Below, one piece after another: positions 34,666-41,733 of a stretch of DNA of 64,000 nt (position 1 is its first letter; each line of letters begins with the position of its first letter). The stretch covers positions 124,001-188,000 of the forward strand of contig NZ_PNFV01000004.1 in assembly GCF_002940945.1 (NCBI RefSeq). The letters are read 5' to 3'. The notes beneath the pieces were generated by a model that was not told where the DNA came from, searched no databases, and saw only the letters and a program-made list of their open reading frames with translations. The DNA is from Limosilactobacillus pontis. Lineage in GTDB: Bacteria; Bacillota; Bacilli; Lactobacillales; Lactobacillaceae. The position numbers and the translations under genes were made by a program.

Positions 34666-35169
34666 ATGGTAAAAAATAAGATCAAAGAGCTACGGACAGC
34701 ATGTCACTTGTCACAGGAGCAGCTGGCGGAAAAGGCCCAGGTATCGGTGCGGACAATTCAACGGCTAGAGGCCGGGGATGATGCCAGCATTTCAACGTTA
34801 AACTTGGTTGCGGGGGCACTGGGTGTCGCGGTCGGCGACCTCTTTCCACATACTGATACTACGCAGGAGCAGCAGGAGAAGATCCAATCGGCGGATGAAC
34901 AGTTGCAATACCAGCTTCAGGCTCGCCATGATGAGTTTCGGACCTTTAAGCACCTTTACTCAGCAATTTTTATCATTGTAATGTTGGCGTGGGGAGCATT
35001 ATTTCCCTTGGTACACAATGACATCTATTCTTCTTTAATGGGTATTTTATGGATTGGTGCCTGGATTATGATGGGACCGTTAAAGAAATGTCTAATAATC
35101 AAGAAGATCGATCCTAAACTTGATCACAAGTTTCCACTAACGGCCAGCCGGGTCGATAAGGACAAGTAG
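34666..35169 (+). CDS. XRE family regulator with C-terminal membrane segments
   Basis: This is a 167-residue protein. Residues 1-60 are a Cro/CI helix-turn-helix (IKELRTACHLSQEQLAEKAQ, VSVRTIQRLEAGDDASISTL). Residues about 66-100 form a charged linker, and about 103-140 hold two hydrophobic segments (YSAIFIIVMLAWGALFPLV and SLMGILWIGAWIMMG), making it a membrane-anchored regulator. AAGGAGATGAG precedes the ATG. The paired CGGGTAATTG repeats upstream are a plausible autoregulatory operator. Confidence 0.85.
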   Translation: MVKNKIKELRTACHLSQEQLAEKAQVSVRTIQRLEAGDDASISTLNLVAGALGVAVGDLFPHTDTTQEQQEKIQSADEQLQYQLQARHDEFRTFKHLYSAIFIIVMLAWGALFPLVHNDIYSSLMGILWIGAWIMMGPLKKCLIIKKIDPKLDHKFPLTASRVDKDK

Positions 35170-35285
35170 CAATAACCTACTGTGCTATACTTAATTGAGT
35201 GAAAGTAACATCGGGTAAAGATATTTTCCAGGAAACGATCGGGAATTATTGCTGACACTAATAATTACGAGAAGAGACTGATTGG

Positions 35286-35549
35286 ATGCGTGAAATACCA
35301 ATTAAACAAGCCAAAGCGATTCTCAAGCGAGCGTTAAAAGGAACGACCGTTCAGCGGATCTGTCTGCTGACCAAGAAGAAGGATCGTTCCTTGACAATCG
35401 AAACCCGGGATGGGACCTTAACCTTGATTGAGCAAGGTTATGTTGTCGCCACTCAGATCTATCGGTTGCCAGGCGGGAAAGCTAAGCATGCGGTGACAAC
35501 GGCATTTAAGCGAGAATTTCCGCGTAGTCATCGGGTGTACCTGAGCTAA
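35286..35549 (+). CDS. Small basic protein, first gene of a three-gene cassette
   Basis: This is an 87-residue basic protein (REIPIKQAKAILKRALKGTT at the start; a beta-rich middle, RSLTIETRDGTLTLIEQGY). I do not recognise a family. It is followed 16 bases later by a RelE-like gene, so an antitoxin role is possible but unproven. The start at ATG 35286 lacks a strong ribosome site (GAGAAGAGACTGATTGG upstream). Confidence 0.5.
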   Translation: MREIPIKQAKAILKRALKGTTVQRICLLTKKKDRSLTIETRDGTLTLIEQGYVVATQIYRLPGGKAKHAVTTAFKREFPRSHRVYLS

Positions 35550-35565
35550 ATAATAGGAGGAGAAA

Positions 35566-35886
35566 ATGCAAGTGGAGTTTTATGAACGCGGCTGCAAGTC
35601 CTTCTTTAAGAAACATCAACGCCAGCGAGAAGGCGTGGAGAAAATGATTGGTACTGCTATTGCCAGAGAAGCTTCAACAGGGATGACTAAGGTTAAGCTG
35701 GCGACTAGGAAGAAGGTTGCCGGGCAAAGTGTCTATGAGTTTCGGCTGAATCTTGGGAAAATTGGCTCTGCTAGAGTAGCGTTTATGGTGAAACAAGATC
35801 GGGCAATTGTATATTTCATCAGTAGTCACCTGCAGAAGACGACATTCAGCCACGAATTTGATCAGATTATTGCGAGAATTGTCTAG
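35566..35886 (+). CDS. RelE/ParE-fold-like small protein, possible toxin
   Basis: This is a 106-residue basic protein with AGGAGG well placed upstream. The layout, an N-terminal helical hairpin (GCKSFFKKHQRQREGVEKMI) followed by strands VYEFRLNLGKIGSARVAFMV and AIVYFISSHLQKT, resembles RelE-superfamily toxins, whose core is a small antiparallel sheet with basic residues. I cannot identify catalytic residues with confidence. It stands between two other small genes in one transcript that ends at a terminator. Confidence 0.45.
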   Translation: MQVEFYERGCKSFFKKHQRQREGVEKMIGTAIAREASTGMTKVKLATRKKVAGQSVYEFRLNLGKIGSARVAFMVKQDRAIVYFISSHLQKTTFSHEFDQIIARIV

Positions 35887-35908
35887 TAATGGTGAGGAGA
35901 ACTTTGAA

Positions 35909-36115
35909 ATGAGCAAATACAATCAATTGTGGAAGTGTATTGCCGATAGCGGACAGGATCAGTTAATGATCCCTTTTAGTGAGGTTGAAAGGGTAACAGG
36001 TGTTCCACTTGACCACTCTTTTTTGCAGTACAAGAAGGAGCTACTGGACTATGGTTATCAGGTTGATCACATTTACCTAAAGAAGCAGCAGATTCAGGTT
36101 AGTCGAACTAAATAA
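35909..36115 (+). CDS. DUF7662-like small protein
   Basis: This is a 68-residue protein from the ATG at 35909, with GAGGAGA nine bases upstream. The pattern YNQLWKCIADSGQDQLMIPF, then FSEVERVTGVPLDHSF, resembles DUF7662 proteins, in which a short helix is followed by 'L-x-F-x-E-I-E-x-I-x-G-x-P-L'. The function is unknown. It is the last gene of the small-protein cassette, 22 bases after the RelE-like gene, and is followed by a terminator. Confidence 0.55.
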   Translation: MSKYNQLWKCIADSGQDQLMIPFSEVERVTGVPLDHSFLQYKKELLDYGYQVDHIYLKKQQIQVSRTK

Positions 36116-36123
36116 TAGGAAAG

Positions 36124-36158
36124 AGCCAGTCGCCGGGATTACCGGGGCTGGCTTTTTA
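36124..36158 (+). terminator. Rho-independent terminator of the small-gene cassette
   Basis: AGCCAG and CTGGCT enclose an inner CCGG/CCGG stem; TTTTTAG follows. Confidence 0.85.
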
Positions 36159-36279
36159 GTATATTTAAAATCTGAAATTAACAGGAAGCGTTAATAATAC
36201 TTGCCTTAAGATTCACAAACTTGGGATTTAAGTCCTAACATATAAAAAGATAAATTAACTTAGAATAGCAATTACATTA

Positions 36280-36305
36280 TTATTCTATACTAATGTATAG
36301 AATAA
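36280..36305. repeat. Perfect inverted repeat in the SDR/KdgT leader
   Basis: TTATTCTATAC and GTATAGAATAA are perfect complements over 11 bp around TAAT. The size and symmetry suit a dimeric regulator; alternatively it is an RNA stem. Confidence 0.6.
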
Positions 36306-36323
36306 TATACCATTAATGGGCCT

Positions 36324-36357
36324 AAAGACTTATAAAAATACATTATTATAAGTCTTT
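36324..36357. repeat. Second perfect inverted repeat in the SDR/KdgT leader
   Basis: AAAGACTTATAA and TTATAAGTCTTT are perfect complements over 12 bp around a 10-base loop. It lies between the first inverted repeat and the cre box. Confidence 0.6.
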
Positions 36358-36392
36358 ATGGATTAATTACTTTATAAGTGATAATATCGGCT

Positions 36393-36406
36393 TGTAAACG
36401 TTTACA
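36393..36406. promoter_or_regulatory. Catabolite-responsive element (cre)
   Basis: TGTAAACGTTTACA is a perfect 14-bp palindrome matching the CcpA-binding cre consensus. It lies 45 bases before the SDR start codon, so the SDR/KdgT operon is probably repressed by preferred sugars. Confidence 0.8.
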
Positions 36407-36450
36407 CAATAATTTAATGAAATACCTAATGTTCAGAAGAGGTGAGATAA

Positions 36451-37206
36451 ATGATTTATGACTACCAAGGTAAAAATGCAATTGTAACCGGTGGTGCTAA
36501 GGGCATTGGGAAGGAAGTCGTTAAGGGAATCGTTAATGGTGGTGGTAAAGTTGCTCTATTAGATATTGATGACACAGCTGCTAAAGTAACCGCTGAGGAG
36601 TTTAATGGTAAGGTTAAAACCTATCATGTAGATCAAGGAAATCGTAACGAAGTTAATGAACAATTTAGGAAAATTATTGATGATTTTGGTAAAGTTGACG
36701 TTCTTATCAATGTTGCTGGGATCATCAGTGCTAAATCCTTTGACGATCTGCCACCAGAGGAATGGGATCAGACGATTAAGATTAACTTGACTGGTCCATA
36801 TAACACTGTTCATGCTATTTGGCAGCATTTTAAGGACAATGGTGGTGGCCGGATTGTCAATGTTTCTTCTGTTGCTGGTAAGATTGGTGGCGGATTACTG
36901 GGAACTGTGGCATACGCATCTTCTAAAGCTGGATTAAATGGATTTACCAAAGCTATTGCCAAGGAAGGTGGGAAATATGGTATTGCTGCTAATGCGGTCG
37001 CTCCTTCATTCACTCATACCTCAATGACAACTTCGCTATCAGAAGATCCAGAAAAGAATGCTAAAGTAATTGGTATGATTCCGCTAGGACGTGCAGCTGA
37101 GCCAGTTGAAATTGCACAAATGATTCTCTTCTTTGGTTGTGATGCAGCTAGCTTTATTACCGGAGAAATCGGTGATTGCGACGGTGGTATTGTGATGGAT
37201 GGCTAA
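36451..37206 (+). CDS. Short-chain dehydrogenase/reductase (sugar acid metabolism, by context)
   Basis: This 251-residue NAD(P)-dependent oxidoreductase has the cofactor motif TGGAKGIG near residue 13, NVAG at about 90, a catalytic Ser in VNVSSVAG and YASSKAG (Tyr and Lys). The C-terminus FITGEIGDCDGGIVMDG is typical of the classical SDR family. It stands directly before a 2-keto-3-deoxygluconate permease gene behind a cre site, so a role in converting a keto-deoxy sugar acid or a related polyol is likely. Sequence alone does not give the substrate. Confidence 0.85.
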   Translation: MIYDYQGKNAIVTGGAKGIGKEVVKGIVNGGGKVALLDIDDTAAKVTAEEFNGKVKTYHVDQGNRNEVNEQFRKIIDDFGKVDVLINVAGIISAKSFDDLPPEEWDQTIKINLTGPYNTVHAIWQHFKDNGGGRIVNVSSVAGKIGGGLLGTVAYASSKAGLNGFTKAIAKEGGKYGIAANAVAPSFTHTSMTTSLSEDPEKNAKVIGMIPLGRAAEPVEIAQMILFFGCDAASFITGEIGDCDGGIVMDG

Positions 37207-37222
37207 GAAGGGATCGATAACT

Positions 37223-38176
37223 ATGAGTTCTACTAAAAAATTAACAAAGAAAAAAATCTCTATTCCCGGTGGAAATATTATTATCCCCATGTTTATTGGT
37301 GCTTGCATTAATTCAATCTTTCCTTCATGGCTGAAAATAGGTGGCTTTACCACTCCATTAGCACAAGGTTCCGGTGCACTTGTCGGGGCATTCCTTTTCG
37401 TTATTGGTGGTTCCATTTCTTTCAAATCTACAGGTGCCGCAATCAAGCGTGGTGGAACGATTATTCTGACAAAGGTTATCGTTGCAGTTGCACTTGGTTT
37501 GTTTGTCGGTAAAGTTCTTAATAATAATTTTCTTGGACTAAGTGCATTAGCAATTATTGGAGCAATGTCATGTGCTAATAATGCTATGTATGCCGGAATT
37601 GTCCATGACTTTGGTGATAATATTGACCAGGCTGCTGTCGGAATTACCATACTTGCTGTAGGTCCTTATATTACAATGATTGCCTTAGCTTCCTCTGGAT
37701 TAGCCTCTTTTTCATTCATTACATTAGTTGCTACGATCCTTCCATTATTAATAGGTATGATTTTAGCCAACCTATTTCCAACGGTTAAGAAGATTCTAAA
37801 TGATGGAACGAATGCATCAATTATTGTTGTTGGATTTGCATTAGGTTGTACGATGACTTTTCAGCAAATATTTACTGGTGGGTTGTCGGGTATTATCTTA
37901 GGCTTTATTGTTACATTTGTTGGTGGTATTTTTACGATTTTCACTGACCGACTGACTGGGGGATCTGGAATCGCTGGTGCTGCAATCTCTAGTTGTGCTG
38001 GTGCAAATATGGCAACCCCAGCTGCATTAGCGACCGTTGATGCCAGCTACAAATCAGTCGTTGGGACGGCAACTGCTCAAATTACTGCCGCTGTGGTAGT
38101 TACTGCGATTTTAACGCCAATTTTAACTGCTTGGGTTGCTCGGTATAATAAAAAGAAAGCAACTCAGAAGGCCTGA
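37223..38176 (+). CDS. kdgT: 2-keto-3-deoxygluconate permease
   Basis: This 317-residue membrane carrier of the KdgT family has about 10 hydrophobic segments. Typical stretches are IPGGNIIIPMFIGACINSIF, QGSGALVGAFLFVIGGSISF and GGSGIAGAAISSCAGANMAT. It should take up keto-deoxygluconate, a pectin or hexuronate breakdown product, by proton symport. I chose the ATG at 37223, which has AAGGGA upstream; an earlier ATG at 37199 overlaps the SDR stop. A strong terminator downstream ends a two-gene operon. No KdgK or KdgA gene is present in the window. Confidence 0.88.
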   Translation: MSSTKKLTKKKISIPGGNIIIPMFIGACINSIFPSWLKIGGFTTPLAQGSGALVGAFLFVIGGSISFKSTGAAIKRGGTIILTKVIVAVALGLFVGKVLNNNFLGLSALAIIGAMSCANNAMYAGIVHDFGDNIDQAAVGITILAVGPYITMIALASSGLASFSFITLVATILPLLIGMILANLFPTVKKILNDGTNASIIVVGFALGCTMTFQQIFTGGLSGIILGFIVTFVGGIFTIFTDRLTGGSGIAGAAISSCAGANMATPAALATVDASYKSVVGTATAQITAAVVVTAILTPILTAWVARYNKKKATQKA

Positions 38177-38335
38177 GCCTGATAGTTAAGTTTCTATAAG
38201 AACGCTGATTTTTTGTTTATGGATTAGGAATTTGTTGTTTGGAAGTTTTAACGCCATTATTAAGTTATAAGATTTTAATGGTTTTATTTAGATCAATATG
38301 CTAAAAATCGAATCAGATAAGTGATATTAATAATG

Positions 38336-38377
38336 AGCTCATTCCTTGTGATAATTAAAATTAGGAATGAGCTTTTT
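38336..38377 (+). terminator. Rho-independent terminator after kdgT
   Basis: AGCTCATTCCT and AGGAATGAGCT pair perfectly over 11 bp, followed by TTTTT. Confidence 0.9.
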
Positions 38378-38424
38378 CTATTTCTCTACTAAAGTACTAA
38401 AATAAATGCAAAGGAGGCAATACC

Positions 38425-39051
38425 ATGCCATACGATTTCAAAAAAGAACAACGCACTCTATATCATCCGGGAAAGCGGCCAGCCCTTGTTGATGTGCCCG
38501 CAATGAAGTACATCTCCGTGCGCGGTCAGGGCGATCCAAACTTACCAGATAGTGAGTATAAACATTCAATTCAATCCCTCTACAGTGTGGCCTACACCAT
38601 TAAGATGAGCAAGAAGGGGCCCCATCAAATTCCGGGTTACTTTGACTTTGTCGTACCACCGCTAGAGGGCTTCTGGTGGCAGGAAGGCAGCCAACCGATT
38701 GACTTCACCCGTAAGGACCGCTTTCACTTCATCTCCTGTATTCATATGCCGGACTTTGTTGATTCTGCCACCTTTGACTGGGCGGTCCAGACAGCAGGTA
38801 CTAAGAAGCAGCTTGACCTTACTGGCGTTAAGCTTCTTACCCTCACCGAGGGTCGCTGCGCTCAGATTATGCACGTTGGCGTCTACGATGATGAGCCCGC
38901 CACCATTGCCAAGCTGACCCAGTTTGTTGCGGACAATAACCTCCAGTGTGACTACTCAGCCACCCGGCGCCACCATGAGATCTACCTCTCCGATCCGCGT
39001 CGTACCAAGCCGGAAAATCGCAAGACGGTGATTCGGATTCCGGTGAAATAA
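38425..39051 (+). CDS. GyrI-like small-molecule-binding protein
   Basis: This 208-residue protein has the GyrI-like pattern PALVDVPAMKYISVRGQGDP near residue 20, then IQSLYSVAYTIKM, GFWWQEG and the distal GRCAQIMHVGVYDDEPATI. The last contains the HxGxYdxxp signature. Such stand-alone domains bind hydrophobic or cationic ligands and sometimes hydrolyse or sequester toxicants. AAGGAGG lies upstream of the ATG. No DNA-binding domain is fused, so it is not a regulator in itself. Confidence 0.85.
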   Translation: MPYDFKKEQRTLYHPGKRPALVDVPAMKYISVRGQGDPNLPDSEYKHSIQSLYSVAYTIKMSKKGPHQIPGYFDFVVPPLEGFWWQEGSQPIDFTRKDRFHFISCIHMPDFVDSATFDWAVQTAGTKKQLDLTGVKLLTLTEGRCAQIMHVGVYDDEPATIAKLTQFVADNNLQCDYSATRRHHEIYLSDPRRTKPENRKTVIRIPVK

Positions 39052-39063
39052 TTTTACTGCACT

Positions 39064-39079
39064 TATTTCCCGGGTAATA
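39064..39079. repeat. 16-bp palindrome, copy 2 (TATTTCCCGGGTAATA)
   Basis: This copy differs from the perfect palindrome at one base. It lies 57 bases before the Ntn-hydrolase operon. Confidence 0.6.
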
Positions 39080-39136
39080 CACAACCCAGATCGTTCGTAG
39101 TAAAATTAAAGTGATTTGTGTAAGGAGGGATTGTTA

Positions 39137-40390
39137 ATGGCATCAGGTTTTATTTTAGCTAACCAGCGCGGAATTGCGGTCTCAATGGATACCATGGAAG
39201 CAAGTTCACAGGGAGAGGAATATCGGGGCGTTAATCGGATATTTCCCCTTGGTGGGCAACATAAGATTGTCGCAATTTCTCGTGGCTTTGATAAGTTCAT
39301 GAACATTCCGGTTGAAATTCTAATCCAACGCTTTGCTCATCAACTGGATGATCAGCCATTAGACAAGCTAACCGACTACCCCGTCGCTTTTGCAGATTTC
39401 TTAAACGATCAGCAATCAGGGTTAACCGATGAATGGTACCTTCGTGACAATGTTCGGTTTGTACTTAATGATTTATACAACTTTTATCAGCAGAATCTTC
39501 AGAATCATGGCCAGCAATACCCGTTTGAAAAACTCTTCAATCAAGCGGTAGCCCAGCTTGTGCAACGGTGGCAACCACAGAAGAGCGATCCGACAATTTG
39601 TGAAATCAGCAAGGCAGACTTTATTGAGCAGTACGGTTCCCAGGTCGGGCAAGTTGCCAGTGAGTGGCTTAAGGAATTACTTAGCTACGGTCCACAGACG
39701 AATGGTGGCAGTTTCGCCACCCAGCTGCAACAGCCGAGTCAATTAGACCAGCAGCGGAGTATCTTCTCAAATGAGTACCCGCAAATTTTTGACGCGATCT
39801 ATCACATTATGACCGTCGGTATGCGTGGCAACCAGGCTTCAATTGTTTTCGCTGGGATGGGAAACAAGGAATGCTTTGGTAGTCTCCAATTATTGAATAT
39901 TTATGGGTATTTACAGGGAATTCTTACAACCACGGACGAGGTGGAAACGATTAACCAGAATAATGCCCAGCTGATTAGCCCGGTTTCGACCTATACGCAA
40001 CAGTCGATTGGGGCACAGCTGTTGCAAAGCGGGATGGCTGATACTTCCTTCAACCGTATTAAACAGATTTTAGAAGAAAACGGGATGCAAGAAAATGATG
40101 AACAACGGGTGTTGGGCGCGGTTCGCCGTTCGATGCTTGTCCATAATCAAGGGATTCAGCAAACCATCGTCAACCTTAGCCCGAGTGAGCTAGCCCGCAT
40201 GTCGCGGACAATGGTTGAAGTCAATAGCTTTGTTTCGCGCTTCATGATTCGAAACGCTGGCGTGGGCGGCGATATTGAGACCGTGATTATTACTTATCAG
40301 GATGGTGTTGTCTGGCTTCATCGGCAACAAAACATTGATTATCAATTGAATCCAGCATTGCTCACCCGGCATGGCAATGCAGAAAATTAG
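39137..40390 (+). CDS. Proteasome-like (Ntn-hydrolase fold) protein A, apparently non-catalytic
   Basis: This 417-residue protein starts at the ATG at 39137 behind GGAGG. Its N-terminus MASGFILANQRGIAVSMDTM follows the pattern of proteasome beta subunits ('xGxxxxxGIVLAADS') and aligns with the next gene. After removal of Met the first residue is Ala, not the catalytic Thr1; the Asp17 equivalent is kept (D18 here), but the Lys33 equivalent is Arg (VNRIFPL). The C-terminal half, including NQASIVFAGMGNKECFGSLQ and GDIETVIITYQDGVVWLHRQ, is shared with its neighbour. It is probably a structural partner. The fold assignment is inference from pattern. Confidence 0.6.
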   Translation: MASGFILANQRGIAVSMDTMEASSQGEEYRGVNRIFPLGGQHKIVAISRGFDKFMNIPVEILIQRFAHQLDDQPLDKLTDYPVAFADFLNDQQSGLTDEWYLRDNVRFVLNDLYNFYQQNLQNHGQQYPFEKLFNQAVAQLVQRWQPQKSDPTICEISKADFIEQYGSQVGQVASEWLKELLSYGPQTNGGSFATQLQQPSQLDQQRSIFSNEYPQIFDAIYHIMTVGMRGNQASIVFAGMGNKECFGSLQLLNIYGYLQGILTTTDEVETINQNNAQLISPVSTYTQQSIGAQLLQSGMADTSFNRIKQILEENGMQENDEQRVLGAVRRSMLVHNQGIQQTIVNLSPSELARMSRTMVEVNSFVSRFMIRNAGVGGDIETVIITYQDGVVWLHRQQNIDYQLNPALLTRHGNAEN

Positions 40391-40401
40391 GAGGCGCCAA
40401 C

Positions 40402-41716
40402 ATGACAGCAGAAATTGGTATTGGTAACCAGGCGGGGATCGTCCTTGCGGCAGATAGTGCCGTTAGTGAAACAGATTATAGGGGGCAGGTCCAGGCAATT
40501 TATGACTCCGCCCAGAAATTGTATACCCTTGGCTGGCAGCACTATATTGGACTTCTCACGTATGGTAATGCCTCATATGAAGGAACTCCGTGGAGTGTTC
40601 TCTTTAATCATTATCAGCGTCAAGTAGGCAGTGACCGCTTGCCGCACGTTACGGATTATCAGGCCGCCTTTCTCAATTACCTTTGCAAGGAACAACTGGT
40701 TAACCTTCCCGTAACGGATCGTCGGTCGACCATTTACCGAGTTGCAGATTCACTAACGTATAGCCTCTGTCAAAACTTCCTTACCGAAAATCGTAATAGT
40801 GATGAGGTGGCTGGATATGTACAGACGGCTTTAGAAAACATCATTAATAATTATCATCAAACTGACAACCAGCGTTTGGCCGTTAATGATTATTCCGAAA
40901 GCGATTTTCTTAACGATTATACTGACTCGCTGATGCGCACTAACCAAAATCAGCCTGAATCGGCGGGAATCATCGTCAAGCTGATGAAGTACTACGCGCA
41001 ACAGATTAATCTAGAACTGAGCGGCGATAATAATTACCATGGTCTTTTTACCGATACAATGCGGCTCTTATGGCTTCGGGCAATGTATTATATTCTTTTT
41101 TGGGGGACTGAGTTCTGGAAACTGGAATTGGAATAGCACCTCCGGGATAGTGATTGCTGGTTATGGCAGTCAGGATAATTGGCCAGTCCTCAAGCAGCTT
41201 AATATCTATGGCTGTGTCGGGACTCACCCGATTTATACCGTCGCCGATATTGATCAGGTTGGTCAGCAGGAAGCTGATGGCAGCATTCAGCGAAGCATTT
41301 TCTTACCGCTTGCACAGACGGATGTAGCGAATACCCTTCGTTTTGGAATCAGTGATGATATCTATGGCGAGATGGAAGATACCCTGATGAATAAGACCGA
41401 CCTGCCGAGTGACGTCAAGCAGCGGATAATGCAACAGATTACTGGTTACTTATACTCTACCTACGGAGGCCCGTTCGCCGCAGAAATAACAATGTTGAAC
41501 ATCCCCGAGCTTGCCGAAATTGCGGAGACCATGATAAAGGTTACCAGTTTTGAACGCCAGTATAATGGTGACCACTATGCGACGGTGGGCGGACCAATTG
41601 ATATTTTGGCGATTACCCCGAATGATGGCCCGGTCTGGATTCACAAGAAGCACTATTTCGACCCTGATACGCGTGATAATCTTGGTCGGCTGCTTCGTCT
41701 GCAGCATGGTGAATAG
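40402..41716 (+). pseudogene. Proteasome-like (Ntn-hydrolase fold) protein B, interrupted by a frame change
   Basis: This is a paralogue of protein A in two pieces. The first frame (40402-41136) starts MTAEIGIGNQAGIVLAADSA. After Met removal, Thr is residue 1 and Asp is residue 17, exactly as in proteasome beta subunits, and a Lys follows in SAQKLYTL, so the active site looks intact. The frame ends at a TAG near 41136. The homologous continuation (STSGIVIAGYGSQDNWPVLK ... VGGPIDILAITPNDGPVWIH) runs in the next frame to 41716. One base too many in the T6/G5 run at 41095-41106 explains the break. It may be a mutation, a phase-variable tract, programmed frameshifting or a sequencing error. Confidence 0.65.
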
Positions 41717-41733
41717 GAGGGGAAGATACCGAT

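Noticed and set aside
37084..37650. A 188-codon minus-strand frame opposite the SDR/KdgT junction
   Set aside because: Antisense to two convincing genes and reading as a typical reverse image of membrane-protein codons.
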